Source: Janibacter alkaliphilus
GTDB taxonomy: Bacteria > Actinomycetota > Actinomycetes > Actinomycetales > Dermatophilaceae
Length of the DNA: 64,000 nt
Direction of reading: 5' to 3'
NCBI RefSeq assembly: GCF_013408565.1
Contig: NZ_JACBZX010000001.1
Coordinates: forward strand, 1,240,001 to 1,304,000
The position numbers and the translations under genes are program-made. Shown here piece after piece: positions 8,099-16,579 of the stretch (position 1 is its first letter; every line of letters begins with the position of its first letter). The notes below the pieces were generated by a model. It saw nothing but the letters and a program-made list of their open reading frames with translations. It did no database searches and was not told the origin of the DNA.

Positions 8099-8826
8099 CG
8101 GCGCACCCGCGACAGGAACGCCCGGGTCCGCTCCTGCTGCGGGTCGCCGATGACCTGCTCGGCCGTCCCCGACTCGTGCACCGTCCCGGCGTGCAGGAAG
8201 CACACGTGGTCGGCGACGTCTCGGGCGAAGTCGATCTCGTGGGTGTTGAGCAGCATGGTCATCCCCTCGCTGCGCAGCCGCCCCAGCAGCTCGAGCACCT
8301 CGCCGACGAGCTCGGGGTCCAGCGCCGAGGTCACCTCGTCCAGCAGCAGCAGCCGCGGCCGGTTGACCAGCGCCCGGGCGATCGCCACCCGTTGCTGCTG
8401 GCCACCGGAGAGGTCGTCCGGACGGGCGTGCGCCTTCTCTGCCAGGCCCACGTCGGCCAGCGCCGCGTGCGCCCGCTCTTCTGCCTCCCCCTTCGCCACC
8501 TTGTGCACCTTGCGCGGCGCCAGGGTGACGTTCTCCAGCACCGACAGGTGCGGGAAGAGGTTGTAGCTCTGGAAGACCAGCCCCATCGTCGAGCGCACCT
8601 CGTCGGCGTCCACCCGCGGGTCGGTGATCTCCTGCCCGTCGACCTCGATCACCCCGTCGTCGACGACCTCGAGCAGGTTGGCGCAGCGCAGCAGCGTCGA
8701 CTTGCCCGACCCCGAGGCGCCGATGAGCACGACGCACTGCCCGGCCTCCACCGACAGCGACACGTCCCGCAGCACGACGTGGTCGCCGAAGGACTTGCGC
8801 ACCCCGCGCATCTCCAGCAGCGCCAT
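8095..8826 (-). CDS. Polar amino-acid ABC importer, ATP-binding subunit
   Basis: A 243-residue ABC ATPase of the GlnQ/HisP type. Walker [10 protein letters not shown]-loop FQSYNLFPH, signature LSGGQQQR, Walker [13 protein letters not shown] and the H-loop in [10 protein letters not shown] are all in order. The Asp residue of the D-loop (SALD) and the HisP-like [10 protein letters not shown] segment place it with polar amino-acid importers. Its ATG overlaps the stop of the permease by one base (TGATG), so the three genes are a single operon in the order binding protein, permease, ATPase. In the cell it drives the importer from the cytoplasmic side. Substrate specificity lies in the binding protein. 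Confidence 0.92.
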   Translation of the reverse strand: MALLEMRGVRKSFGDHVVLRDVSLSVEAGQCVVLIGASGSGKSTLLRCANLLEVVDDGVIEVDGQEITDPRVDADEVRSTMGLVFQSYNLFPHLSVLENVTLAPRKVHKVAKGEAEERAHAALADVGLAEKAHARPDDLSGGQQQRVAIARALVNRPRLLLLDEVTSALDPELVGEVLELLGRLRSEGMTMLLNTHEIDFARDVADHVCFLHAGTVHESGTAEQVIGDPQQERTRAFLSRVRR

Positions 8827-9701
8827 CAGAGCATCCCGCCCGCACCGTGGAAGCCCTGTCGCCGGGCGAAGGCATCGGTCAACCTGGCCATCGGCACGGT
8901 GAGGCAGATGAAGAGCACCCCGGCGACAACGTACGGCGTGTAGTTGAAGTCGCTGGCCGTCTCGATCTGCGCCGCCCGGATCGCGTCGACGACACCGAGC
9001 ACGGCGATGAGCCCGGAGTCCTTCTGCAGCGACACGAGGTCGTTCATCAGCGGCGGCAGCACCCGGCGCCAGGCCTGCGGCAGCACGACATGCCGCAGCG
9101 TCTGCGCGTGGCTCAGCCCGAGCGAGCGGGAGGCCAGCCGCTGGCTGGCGTGCACCGACTCGATGCCGGCGCGGAAGACCTCGGCCACGTAGGCGGAGTA
9201 GCTGAGCACCAGCGCGCTGGCTCCCCAGAAGAGCGCCGACGTGGGCAGCCCCTGCAGCTCCAGCGCCGGCCCGCCGAAGCCGAGCAGGAAGAGCACGAGC
9301 AGCAGCGGCAGCCCGCGGAAGGTGTCGACGTAGGCGGTGCCGAGCAGCCGCAGCGGGAAGGCCACCGGCCCCCGCAGCGTCCGCGCGATCGCCACGGTGA
9401 GGCTGACCAGCAGGATGAGCAGCGCGCACAGCACGGTCACCCGGATGTTCAGCCACAGCCCGTCGAGCACCGCCGGGAAGGAGTCGACCGCCTTGTCCCA
9501 GGAGAAGTAGGTCTCCTGCACCCGCGGCCAGCCCGGCGAGCTGACCACGGCCAGCGCGGCGCCGCCGACGACGACGATCGTGCTGACCGCGGCGATCGCC
9601 GCGCTGCGGATGGTCTGCTTGCGCCGGTAGGCCTCCCGCTCGCGCTCGTGCGCCGAGGGCTCCCAGGCGTCGGTGCCCGGCTCAGAGGTGCTGGTGCTCA
9701 C
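8826..9701 (-). CDS. Polar amino-acid ABC importer, permease subunit
   Basis: A 291-residue membrane subunit of the HisM/GlnP type. A charged N-terminal tail of about 35 residues leads to the first helix (IAAVSTIVVVGGAALAVVSS) and four or more further helices. The permease signature is AYVAEVFRAGIESV, followed by the EAA loop SLGLSHAQTLRHVVLPQAWR that docks the ATPase. The GTG start at 9701 overlaps the stop of the binding-protein gene (GTGA). Only one permease is encoded, so it probably works as a homodimer, or with the tail as regulatory extension. Confidence 0.92.
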   Translation of the reverse strand: MSTSTSEPGTDAWEPSAHEREREAYRRKQTIRSAAIAAVSTIVVVGGAALAVVSSPGWPRVQETYFSWDKAVDSFPAVLDGLWLNIRVTVLCALLILLVSLTVAIARTLRGPVAFPLRLLGTAYVDTFRGLPLLLVLFLLGFGGPALELQGLPTSALFWGASALVLSYSAYVAEVFRAGIESVHASQRLASRSLGLSHAQTLRHVVLPQAWRRVLPPLMNDLVSLQKDSGLIAVLGVVDAIRAAQIETASDFNYTPYVVAGVLFICLTVPMARLTDAFARRQGFHGAGGML

Positions 9702-10552
9702 GACAGCTCGGGCGCGCCCTGCTCGGTGAGCCACTCCTGCTGCAGCTCCTCGAGCGTGCCGTCCTCGCGCAGCGCGTCCACGGCCTGGGTCACGCAACCG
9801 GTGAGCGGGCTGTCCTTCGCCAGCACCGCGCCGAACTGCTCCGGCTGCTCCTCGGCCGGCAGCTGGCCGACGATGACGCCGTCGTCGAGCTGGGCCGCGG
9901 TCATGTAGTAGGCGGTCGGCAGGTCGACGACGATCCCGTCGATCTGCCCGTTCTTCAGCGCCTGCACGGCCTGGTCGTTGGTGTCGTAGGTCGACGGGTC
10001 GGGGCCGGGCTGGATGGTGTCGGTGATCGCGGTGTAGCTCGTCGTGCCGACCTGCGCGCCCAGCGTGCTCTCGGCCAGCTCGTCCACGCTGGTGACGTCG
10101 GCCAGCGGGGAGCCCTCGGTGGTGACCACGGTCTGGCGCACGTCGTAGTAGCCGGAGGAGAAGTCCACGGACTGCTTGCGCTCGTCGCTGATCGAGACCT
10201 GGTTGAGGTCGAGGTCGAAGTCCTTGTCGCCGGGGGCCACCACCGTGTTGAAGGTGGCCGTGGTCCAGGTGACCTCGTCCTCGGCGAAGCCCAGCTCCTC
10301 GGCGATGGCGAAGGCGACCGCCGACTCGTAGCCCTCGCCGTTGCTCGGCTCGTTGTCGACGAACCACGGCTCGTAGGCCGGGTCGTCGGTGGCCACCGTC
10401 AGGGTGCCCTCCTCGAGAGTCTCCAACGACTCCTTCGAGCAGTCCTGCGACGCGGACGACGAGGTCTCGGACTCCTCGGCGGGAGCGGTGCAGCCGGCGG
10501 CCAGCAGGCCGCCGAGGGAGAGCAGGGCGAGGGTGGATCGGGTGGCGCGCAC
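9698..10552 (-). CDS. Polar amino-acid ABC importer, substrate-binding lipoprotein
   Basis: A 284-residue family 3 solute-binding protein. The signal peptide ends in LLAAGC, making Cys21 the lipidated residue. A Ser/Glu-rich linker follows, then the family pattern GTLTVATDDPAYEPWF, GYESAVAFAIAEELGF, DLDLNQVSISDERKQSVDFS (strand-hinge region) and ALKNGQIDGIVVDLPTAY. It captures an amino acid or related small polar ligand outside the cell. The GTG start is preceded by GGAG six bases away (GATGGAGTCCCTGTG). It is the first gene of the importer operon. Confidence 0.9.
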   Translation of the reverse strand: MRATRSTLALLSLGGLLAAGCTAPAEESETSSSASQDCSKESLETLEEGTLTVATDDPAYEPWFVDNEPSNGEGYESAVAFAIAEELGFAEDEVTWTTATFNTVVAPGDKDFDLDLNQVSISDERKQSVDFSSGYYDVRQTVVTTEGSPLADVTSVDELAESTLGAQVGTTSYTAITDTIQPGPDPSTYDTNDQAVQALKNGQIDGIVVDLPTAYYMTAAQLDDGVIVGQLPAEEQPEQFGAVLAKDSPLTGCVTQAVDALREDGTLEELQQEWLTEQGAPELS

Positions 10553-10647
10553 AGGGACTCCATCGGGGGTGAAGGGGGTCGAACCCGCCCCATTATTCGT
10601 GCCCCCGCCCGCATCCGTCTGCGGGGTCTCGGATGTCGGCCCTCGGG

Positions 10648-11013
10648 TCAGCCCGAGGGGGTCGTGGGCTGCAGCACCGCCTCGGCCAGCGCCTGCGACC
10701 GCAGGTGCGTGACCTGCTGGTACTCGGGGTCGGCGACCATCTCGCTGAAGGCGCGCCGGGTCGGGTAGCGCACCAGCAGCACCGCGTCCCACGCCTGGCC
10801 GTCCTCGGCGACCAGCGGGCTCGACCCGTCGCCGGAGTAGACCACCTCGCCGCCGTAGCGCGGCAGGAAGGTGGTGGTCACCGCCTCGGCGTAGCGGGCG
10901 TAGCTCTCCTGCCCGCCGTCGCGGAAGCGCAGCAGGTTGAGCATCACCACCGGCTCGTCGGGTCGGTCGGCCAGGAAGGCCTTGAGGTCGGCTCCGGTCG
11001 GGTCGATCGCCAT
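10648..11013 (-). CDS. DUF1330 domain protein
   Basis: A 121-residue ferredoxin-like alpha/beta-barrel protein of the DUF1330 type, seen in VVMLNLLRFRDGGQESYARY near residues 22-41, the GGEVVYSGDG strand and DAVLLVRYPTRRAFSEMVADPEY. Such proteins resemble Dabb/monooxygenase folds that pair as dimers; catalytic function is unproven. It precedes the ABC importer in the same direction with a 95-base gap that contains the importer's own ribosome-binding site. Divergent from the methyltransferase gene with only 45 bases between starts. Confidence 0.8.
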   Translation of the reverse strand: MAIDPTGADLKAFLADRPDEPVVMLNLLRFRDGGQESYARYAEAVTTTFLPRYGGEVVYSGDGSSPLVAEDGQAWDAVLLVRYPTRRAFSEMVADPEYQQVTHLRSQALAEAVLQPTTPSG

Positions 11014-11058
11014 GACCCGACCCTGCCATCCGGGCCCGCGCCGGGACAACGGGTGCCT

Positions 11059-11823
11059 ATGCTGCCGTGGCGTCCGCTGCGGGCGCCCGTCCGTCCGTTC
11101 GCCGTCCCCCAACCCCTCGAGGTCCCCGTGCCCGTCCCCCGCCCCTTCGCCGAGGTCTGGCCGGCCGCCGAGCCGATCGACGGCTGGCTGACCCGCGACC
11201 AGGCCCAGGTGCTGCACGAGCAGGCGGCCCGGGTCGCCCCCGGGCTCGTCGTCGAGATCGGCAACCACCTCGGCCGCTCCACCGTCGTGCTCGGCGCCAG
11301 CGGCGCCGAGGTGGCGGCCATCGACCCCTTCCCCTCGGGCTGGAAGTACGGCGGCGAGGACACCGCGGCCCGCTTCGCCGCGAACCTGCGCACGGCCGCT
11401 GTGCACGACGCGGTCACCCAGCACCCGCGGCCGAGCACCGACGTGCTCGCGGACTGGGAGACGCCGATCCGGATGCTCTACGTCGACGGCAAGCACGACG
11501 CCCGCTCGTGCCTGCAGGACCTCGGCTGGACCCGGCACCTCGGGCGGGGCGACCGCTTCCTGGTGCACGACGCCTTCACCTCGGTGGGGGTGACCCTGGC
11601 GCTGCTGTGGTGGCTGGTCACCGACCGTCGCTCGCGCTACCTGGGGCGTACCGGCAGCCTGGCGCTGTACGAGATGACCCGGCCCACCGTCACCGACCGG
11701 GCGCGGGTGCTGGGCGAGCTGCCGTGGTTCGCCCGCAACCTGCTCGTGAAGGTGCTGCTGCGGCTGCGGCAGCGTCGGCTGGCCCGGCTGCTCGGGCACA
11801 CCATCGCCGCCGACCCCTACTGA
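11059..11823 (+). CDS. Class I SAM-dependent methyltransferase (Methyltransf_24-like)
   Basis: A 254-residue protein with a Rossmann-like core: GLVVEIGNHLGRSTVVLG near residues 69-86 matches the E/DxGxxxGxS/T motif I of methyltransferases, AAIDPF near 95 is motif II, and MLYVDGKHDARSCLQDL near 140-156 with FLVHDAF completes the Methyltransf_24 pattern used by cephalosporin-hydroxylase-like and sugar-modifying enzymes. The C-terminal region is basic and rich in Arg/Leu. The acceptor is unknown. The ATG at 11059 lacks a strong ribosome-binding site; an internal GTG near 11128 could be used instead. Confidence 0.75.
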   Translation: MLPWRPLRAPVRPFAVPQPLEVPVPVPRPFAEVWPAAEPIDGWLTRDQAQVLHEQAARVAPGLVVEIGNHLGRSTVVLGASGAEVAAIDPFPSGWKYGGEDTAARFAANLRTAAVHDAVTQHPRPSTDVLADWETPIRMLYVDGKHDARSCLQDLGWTRHLGRGDRFLVHDAFTSVGVTLALLWWLVTDRRSRYLGRTGSLALYEMTRPTVTDRARVLGELPWFARNLLVKVLLRLRQRRLARLLGHTIAADPY

Positions 11824-11833
11824 GAAGCCCGGG

Positions 11834-12838
11834 TCACTCCAGCCCGAGCGCCCACCCCAGGTGGTGCCGGGCCGCGACGCCCCAGTCCGCCAGCGAGGCG
11901 CGCGGCGCGTCCCGCACCGCGCCGAACCAGGTCTCGGCCCGCCCGACCGCCCAGACGATCGAGACGTCGTCCCACAGCCGCCGCACGTCGGCCAGGTCGA
12001 GGTCGCCCTCCCAGCCCTCGACGTAGGCCTCGAGCACGGTGTCGGCGACCACCTCGGGCTGCTCCTCGATCATCGCCTGCGGCACCCGCAGCACCTCCAG
12101 CGCGCACCCCCAGAGGGCGTCGCCGAAGTCGAAGACCCGCAGGTCGTCGTCGACGATGAGCACGTTGTTCGGGTGCAGGTCGCCGTGCTGCAGGGACAGC
12201 GGCAGCCCGGCCTCGGTGATCGCGGCCGCAGCCTCCACCACCCGGTCGCGTCGTCCGGCGAAGGCCTGCTCCTCGCGCCCGGTGAGGTAGGAGGGGTGCG
12301 TCGGCGGCAGCGAGCGCAGCCCGGCGAGCAGCGCGTCGAAGCGCTCCGGCGCGCTCGCCGGTGGCCGGTCCGGCAGCCCGGTCGTCAGCAGCCGCTCGCG
12401 GTGCTCGCGCAGCCGGCGCTGCAGCCGAGCCGAGTCGCGCACCACCCGGGCCCAGTCGACGGTCGTCGGTGGCCGGGTCGCCGCCAGGGTCTGGCCGCGG
12501 TCGCGGGTGAGGATCCAGCCGCGCTCGGGGTCGGTCCCGAGGGGCCGGTCCACCTCGGCCGGGGCGAGCTCCGCCAGGGCCAGGTGCAGCGCCGGCTCGA
12601 AGGCCATCGACGGGCAGCCCGCCTTGAACCAGGCCGGTCCGTCGGCGGTGGGGGCGACGAGCTGGGTCGACCAGGGCCGCACCCGGGTCTGCTCGATCTC
12701 ACCGTCGACCGTGAGCCCGTGCTCGGCGAGGCGGTCGCCGATCCAGGTCCGCGCCTGCTCCAGCCACGCCTGGGTCGCCACCTCCTCGACGAAGGGCGTC
12801 GGCGTGGGCTGCTCCGCGTCGGACGTGCTCGGGGACAT
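11834..12838 (-). CDS. APH-family phosphotransferase
   Basis: A 334-residue kinase-fold protein (Pfam APH). The Brenner motif is LQHGDLHPNNVLI near residue 216, with catalytic Asp in HGDLHP, and the metal-binding DFGDA follows near 240. The N-lobe is weakly conserved and lacks an obvious glycine loop, as is common in this family. Members phosphorylate aminoglycosides, choline, homoserine or other small alcohols; nothing here singles out one substrate, so resistance should not be assumed. It ends 11 bases from the methyltransferase stop (convergent). Confidence 0.8.
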   Translation of the reverse strand: MSPSTSDAEQPTPTPFVEEVATQAWLEQARTWIGDRLAEHGLTVDGEIEQTRVRPWSTQLVAPTADGPAWFKAGCPSMAFEPALHLALAELAPAEVDRPLGTDPERGWILTRDRGQTLAATRPPTTVDWARVVRDSARLQRRLREHRERLLTTGLPDRPPASAPERFDALLAGLRSLPPTHPSYLTGREEQAFAGRRDRVVEAAAAITEAGLPLSLQHGDLHPNNVLIVDDDLRVFDFGDALWGCALEVLRVPQAMIEEQPEVVADTVLEAYVEGWEGDLDLADVRRLWDDVSIVWAVGRAETWFGAVRDAPRASLADWGVAARHHLGWALGLE

Positions 12839-12878
12839 CCGGTCAACCTACCTGCACGCACGTGGCGGCGATCACAGA

Positions 12879-12897
12879 TAAGGTAAGCCTGCCCTTG
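12879..12897 (+). promoter_or_regulatory. DtxR/IdeR-type iron box
   Basis: TAAGGTAAGCCTGCCCTTG matches the actinobacterial iron-repressor consensus TTAGGTTAGCCTAACCTAA at 13 of 19 positions, including the central AGCCT. It lies between divergent starts, 24 bases before the downstream gene, where a bound iron repressor would block transcription when iron is plentiful. Confidence 0.65.
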
Positions 12898-12920
12898 CCT
12901 TCAGCCGAGAGTTCAATGCC

Positions 12921-13781
12921 ATGGACGAGAGCCCACGACGTCGCGGTCTGCGTGAGCCTGTCACCGACCTGCACCCCACCGACGAACGCACCTGCCCCGA
13001 GGGCCCGGCTCCGCCGCTGGCGGCCCTGCTGGAGCGCACGGCGCTGTCGGTGGCCCGGCGGCTCGCCCGCGGCGCCGGACGATGCAGCCTCGTCGCCTAC
13101 CGCGAGGACCCGGGCCGCAGCCACGTCGCCCTGGCGCACGGGCTGTGCTCCACCGGCGAGGTCGCGGTCGCGCTCGCCGGCGCCCGCCCGTGCGGGCTGG
13201 GCGAGGGCCACCCCGAGGTCCGGCTGCGGGTGGACCAGCTGAGCGCGCACCACGAGCTGCGGGCGGCCATGGCCAGCCTGCACGCCCTGGGCCGGCTGCG
13301 CCTCGTCGGCCCGGACGAGGCGGCCGCGATGATCGTCGCCCACGTGCTGCCCCCGGCGGTCGAGGCTGCGGCGGCCGCCGGGGCCCGGGTGGCGCTGGTC
13401 GCCACCGAGCGGGTCCTCGTGCACGGTCCGCTGGGGATCGACGCCTACGCCCCGCAGCAGCTGGCCGGTCAGGGCTGCTTCCCGACCGTCGAGCAGGAGT
13501 GGGCGGTGGTCGAGGTGGTCGAGCGCCGTGGCGAGGCCTGGGCGCGGGCCCGGGTCACCGAGGTGCTGGCCGGGAGCAGGGCAGGTCGTCGCGGTGACCA
13601 GCGACCCCTGCCGGAGGTGGTCGCCCACCTGGCCGGCCGGGTGCTGCTCGCCGACGTGGACTCGGCGGCGCTCACCTGGCTCGTGCTGGACGCGACGTCG
13701 ATCCGGACGGTGGTGCTCCCCTTCGCCGAGCCGGTGCGCACGCCCGGCGAGCTCGAGGCGGCCCTGGACTCGCTGACCTGA
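12921..13781 (+). CDS. Iron-box-controlled protein, possibly distant DUF2470/heme-handling relative
   Basis: A 286-residue Ala/Leu/Val-rich cytoplasmic protein without signal or membrane segment. Residues 30-130 and 150-270 may form two domains; the closing VVLPFAEPVRTPGELEAALDSL resembles the end of actinobacterial proteins with a DUF2470/PNPOx-like split barrel, many of which are also iron-regulated. The similarity is weak, and I do not assign a catalytic role. A DtxR-type box sits just upstream, so the gene probably responds to iron and may act in heme or iron metabolism. A His-rich patch (SAHHELRAAMASLHAL) near residue 110 is a candidate metal or heme site. Confidence 0.6.
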   Translation: MDESPRRRGLREPVTDLHPTDERTCPEGPAPPLAALLERTALSVARRLARGAGRCSLVAYREDPGRSHVALAHGLCSTGEVAVALAGARPCGLGEGHPEVRLRVDQLSAHHELRAAMASLHALGRLRLVGPDEAAAMIVAHVLPPAVEAAAAAGARVALVATERVLVHGPLGIDAYAPQQLAGQGCFPTVEQEWAVVEVVERRGEAWARARVTEVLAGSRAGRRGDQRPLPEVVAHLAGRVLLADVDSAALTWLVLDATSIRTVVLPFAEPVRTPGELEAALDSLT

Positions 13782-13889
13782 TCCGAACCGACCCGGCCTG
13801 ATCTGCCCGCCGTCCCTTCGCCCGGGGAACCGGACCGGATCCGCTCACGTCACACTGTCGTGGACCGGTCGCGGGGAAGGGGATCTGGG

Positions 13890-15020
13890 ATGAGGCAGGG
13901 ACGAGGTGCGCGCTCGCGCGCCAGGGCGGCCGTGACGCTCGGCCGCGCGGCGCTGGTCGCGGTGCTGGTGGCGCTGCTGCAGGTCGGCGGCCTGGCCGCA
14001 CCGACCTGGGCGTGCGCCTGCGGCGGGCTGGAGCCCCTGGCCGACGGTGGCCCGGTGGTCATCGACGGGGAGACCGCGCTGGTGCGTCACGACGGGCAGA
14101 CCGAGGACATCCTGCTCTCCTTCGACATGGCCACCGACTCAGAGTCGGCGGCCCTCATCCTGCCGCTGCCGGCCCGGGCCCAGCTCTCCCTCGCCGACAC
14201 CGACACCTTCGAGGACCTCTACGAGCGCACCCGCCCCGAGGTCGTCGAGCGCACCCGCTGGCGCGGTCTCGGGATGCCCGGCTTCGGCATGTCGGGGGAC
14301 GGCTCCGGAGGCGCCCAGGTCGGCAGCGGGGTGGACGTCCTCGAGCAGCGCGAGCTCGGCCCCTTCACCGTCACCCAGCTGACCTCGGACGACGCCGGCG
14401 CGGTCACCGACTGGCTCGGCGAGCACGACTACCGGGTGCGGGAGCCGGTCGTCGAGGCGACCCAGCCCTACCTCGACGAGGGCTGGGTGATCGCCGCGAT
14501 CCAGCTCTCCCCCGGAGCCGAGGCGGACGGCTTCGACGGCGGGCTGCAGCCGGTCCGGGCGAGCTTCCCCAGCGACGAGATGGTCTACCCGATGCGGATG
14601 CAGGCCGAGGCCGAGCGCAGCCTGCCGGTGCGGATCTACACCCTCACCGAGCACCGCACCGTGCCGGCCCTCGGCGACGTCGAGCCCGAGCTGAAGTTCG
14701 CCGGAGACATCTCCGGGGACGTCACAGATGGTACGACCCTGGCCGAGCTGACCGACGGCGCCGGCTACCTCACCCGGCACGACCTCACGGTCCGGCCCGA
14801 GGACGCGACGACCGACATGACCTTCGCCGCCGACTCCACCGACGCGCCGTACCGGGAGCAGGTCGTGCACTGGCAGGACGCGCCGTGGGTGCTGCGGCTC
14901 TTCATCCCCTCGGCCGGCACCTTCCTCGCCTGGGCGGTCATCGTGCCGGTGCTGGCGGTCCCGACCCTGCTGGTGGTGATGCTGCGGCGCGCCTGGCGGG
15001 CCGGTCAGGGCCCCGGCTGA
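13890..15020 (+). CDS. DUF2330 domain membrane-anchored protein
   Basis: A 376-residue exported protein of the DUF2330 family. The signal peptide covers about residues 1-34, the mature part begins with ACACGGLEPLADGGPVVIDG (the two Cys are conserved in the family), and a transmembrane helix near residues 343-365 (AWAVIVPVLAVPTLLVVMLR) anchors it, with a short Arg-rich cytoplasmic tail. The bulk is therefore outside the membrane. Function is unknown. The ATG at 13890 is supported by GGGGATCTGGG just upstream; a GTG at 13860 is in frame but has no site. A strong hairpin follows the stop. Confidence 0.85.
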   Translation: MRQGRGARSRARAAVTLGRAALVAVLVALLQVGGLAAPTWACACGGLEPLADGGPVVIDGETALVRHDGQTEDILLSFDMATDSESAALILPLPARAQLSLADTDTFEDLYERTRPEVVERTRWRGLGMPGFGMSGDGSGGAQVGSGVDVLEQRELGPFTVTQLTSDDAGAVTDWLGEHDYRVREPVVEATQPYLDEGWVIAAIQLSPGAEADGFDGGLQPVRASFPSDEMVYPMRMQAEAERSLPVRIYTLTEHRTVPALGDVEPELKFAGDISGDVTDGTTLAELTDGAGYLTRHDLTVRPEDATTDMTFAADSTDAPYREQVVHWQDAPWVLRLFIPSAGTFLAWAVIVPVLAVPTLLVVMLRRAWRAGQGPG

Positions 15021-15030
15021 GCGGACGGCG

Positions 15031-15063
15031 AGAGGCCCGGCCCCCGACGGGGACCGGGCCTCT
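15031..15063. terminator. Terminator between convergent genes
   Basis: AGAGGCCCGG at 15031-15040 pairs perfectly with CCGGGCCTCT at 15054-15063 around a 13-base loop. It begins 11 bases past the DUF2330 stop and lies before the end of the convergent channel gene, so it could serve both strands. No long T-run is present, as usual in this GC-rich DNA. Confidence 0.75.
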
Positions 15064-15082
15064 GGTCACGAGTGCTGACCGC

Positions 15083-16396
15083 TCACTGCTCCGGCTCGTC
15101 CTCCTGCGCCGCCTGACCGGCGGCTGCCGGCCGCTCCGCTGCGCGGGCGGCGCGAGCCTTGGACTCCACCTTCTCCAGGACCCGGGCGGCGGTCTCCCGG
15201 CCACCCAGACCGAAGGCGAGCGCCGCGGCGACCGCGGACCCGACGACCAGCGAGCCGAAGGCCAGCTCGATGATCGAGTCGGCGACGCCCATGTAGGTCA
15301 GGCCCATCGCGGCGAAGAGGATGATCGTCGCCCACCGGACCACCTGACCGGCGATCCCGGTGATCGCCCGGGCCAGCAGCCCGGCGACGTAGAAGCCGGC
15401 GGCGATGATCGCCCCGCCGAAGAGCACCCGGCCACCGAGGGCGAGCACCTCGGAGAGGAAGGTGGTGATCTGCGGGAAGCCCAGCATCTGCGCGGCCATC
15501 ACCGAGAAGAACAGGACGATGGCGACCTGGGCGATCTTCGTGATCGTCGGGACCGCGCTGGACCCCTCGGGCAGCACCTCGGCCTCGCGCAGCGCCTTGT
15601 CGACCCGGACCCCGGAGAGGATCTGGCCCAGCAGGTCGCCGGCGAAGCGGGCGATGACGACGCCGATGCCGAGGATGATCGCCGCGGCGACGATGCTCGG
15701 CAGCGCGTCGAAGATCGTCGTGAGCATCTGCTCGGCCGGCCGCGAGATCGAGGAGATCCCGAGGATCTGCAGGGCCGCGATGGCCACGACGATCATGATC
15801 AGCGCGTAGACGATCGTCGCGATCGTCGACCCGATCGACGGACCGTCGCCCTGGCCGCCCGAGGGGCCCTGCGCCGACTGGCCCTGCGGCGGAGCGGGCT
15901 GACCCGACGGCGGGGCGGGCTGGCCGGACGGCGGGCCGCCGCGCAGGTCGGTGGCACCGGCCACCCGCTGCGAGGCGGAACCGGCGATCTTGCCAAGGTC
16001 CACGGTGGCCAGGCTGGTCTCGATGAGCTGACGCACGATCTTCGCGATGAGTGCGCCGATGAAGAAGACGAAGGCGGCACCGATGAGGTTGGGCAGGTAG
16101 CCCAGCACGGTGTCGAGCATCGAGGTGATCGGGCTGAGCACCTGGTCCAGGCTGAAGACCTGGAGCACGGCGACCAGGCCGAGCAGCCAGACGAGCAACG
16201 AGGCGATGCTGCCGATCGAGCTCCCCAGCGTCTGTCCGTCGCTGCCGGTGCGCTGCAGCGCCGGGATCCGGGTGACCAGCTTGGCGACGGCCCACCGGAC
16301 CGCCATGGCGATGAGCCAGGTGACCACCAGGATCGCGATGACGGTCACCGCGTTGATGGCCATCTCGGCCCAGTTGATGTCCTCGAACGAGTCCAC
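15083..16396 (-). CDS. Mechanosensitive-channel-like protein with conserved TM-helix repeats
   Basis: A 437-residue membrane protein of the TM_helix/MscS-like type found in actinobacteria. About eight hydrophobic segments occur in two similar halves, each with LPNLIGAAFVFFIGALIA-like or LPSIVAAAIILGIGVVIARF-like repeats (conserved TM helix). A Pro/Gln/Gly-rich linker at about residues 150-185 (SGQPAPPSGQPAPPQGQ) separates the halves. The last hydrophobic part LAFGLGGRETAARVLEKVE matches the helix that in MscS precedes the cytoplasmic vestibule, but the full MscS beta domain is missing. The GTG start at 16396 has GGGAGG five to six bases before it. An ion-channel role is inferred only from family. 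Confidence 0.8.
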   Translation of the reverse strand: MDSFEDINWAEMAINAVTVIAILVVTWLIAMAVRWAVAKLVTRIPALQRTGSDGQTLGSSIGSIASLLVWLLGLVAVLQVFSLDQVLSPITSMLDTVLGYLPNLIGAAFVFFIGALIAKIVRQLIETSLATVDLGKIAGSASQRVAGATDLRGGPPSGQPAPPSGQPAPPQGQSAQGPSGGQGDGPSIGSTIATIVYALIMIVVAIAALQILGISSISRPAEQMLTTIFDALPSIVAAAIILGIGVVIARFAGDLLGQILSGVRVDKALREAEVLPEGSSAVPTITKIAQVAIVLFFSVMAAQMLGFPQITTFLSEVLALGGRVLFGGAIIAAGFYVAGLLARAITGIAGQVVRWATIILFAAMGLTYMGVADSIIELAFGSLVVGSAVAAALAFGLGGRETAARVLEKVESKARAARAAERPAAAGQAAQEDEPEQ

Positions 16397-16534
16397 GAGA
16401 TTCCTCCCCTTCGACTGTGGCGTCAGGTCGTGAAGCACCTCCACCATGCCCGCCGAGGCGCATCTGTGCAGGTCAGAGCCAGGTCACCGGTTCGCAACGA
16501 CTGGTCCGGCCGGGCTCGAGGGCTCAGCCGGCCA

Positions 16535-16573
16535 GGCTCGGAGGGTGTGGCTCGGAGGGTGTGGCTCGGGGGG
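16535..16573. repeat. Short tandem repeat, 14-base period
   Basis: GGCTCGGAGGGTGT occurs twice in a row from 16535, followed by a partial third copy GGCTCGGGGGG. It lies in the gap between the channel gene start and the end of the lactate monooxygenase gene. No regulatory role is evident. Confidence 0.6.
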
Positions 16574-16579
16574 CCGGGC

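Noticed and set aside
11834..12838. Aminoglycoside resistance gene
   Set aside because: The APH motifs are present, but family members act on many small alcohols, and no feature points to an antibiotic substrate.
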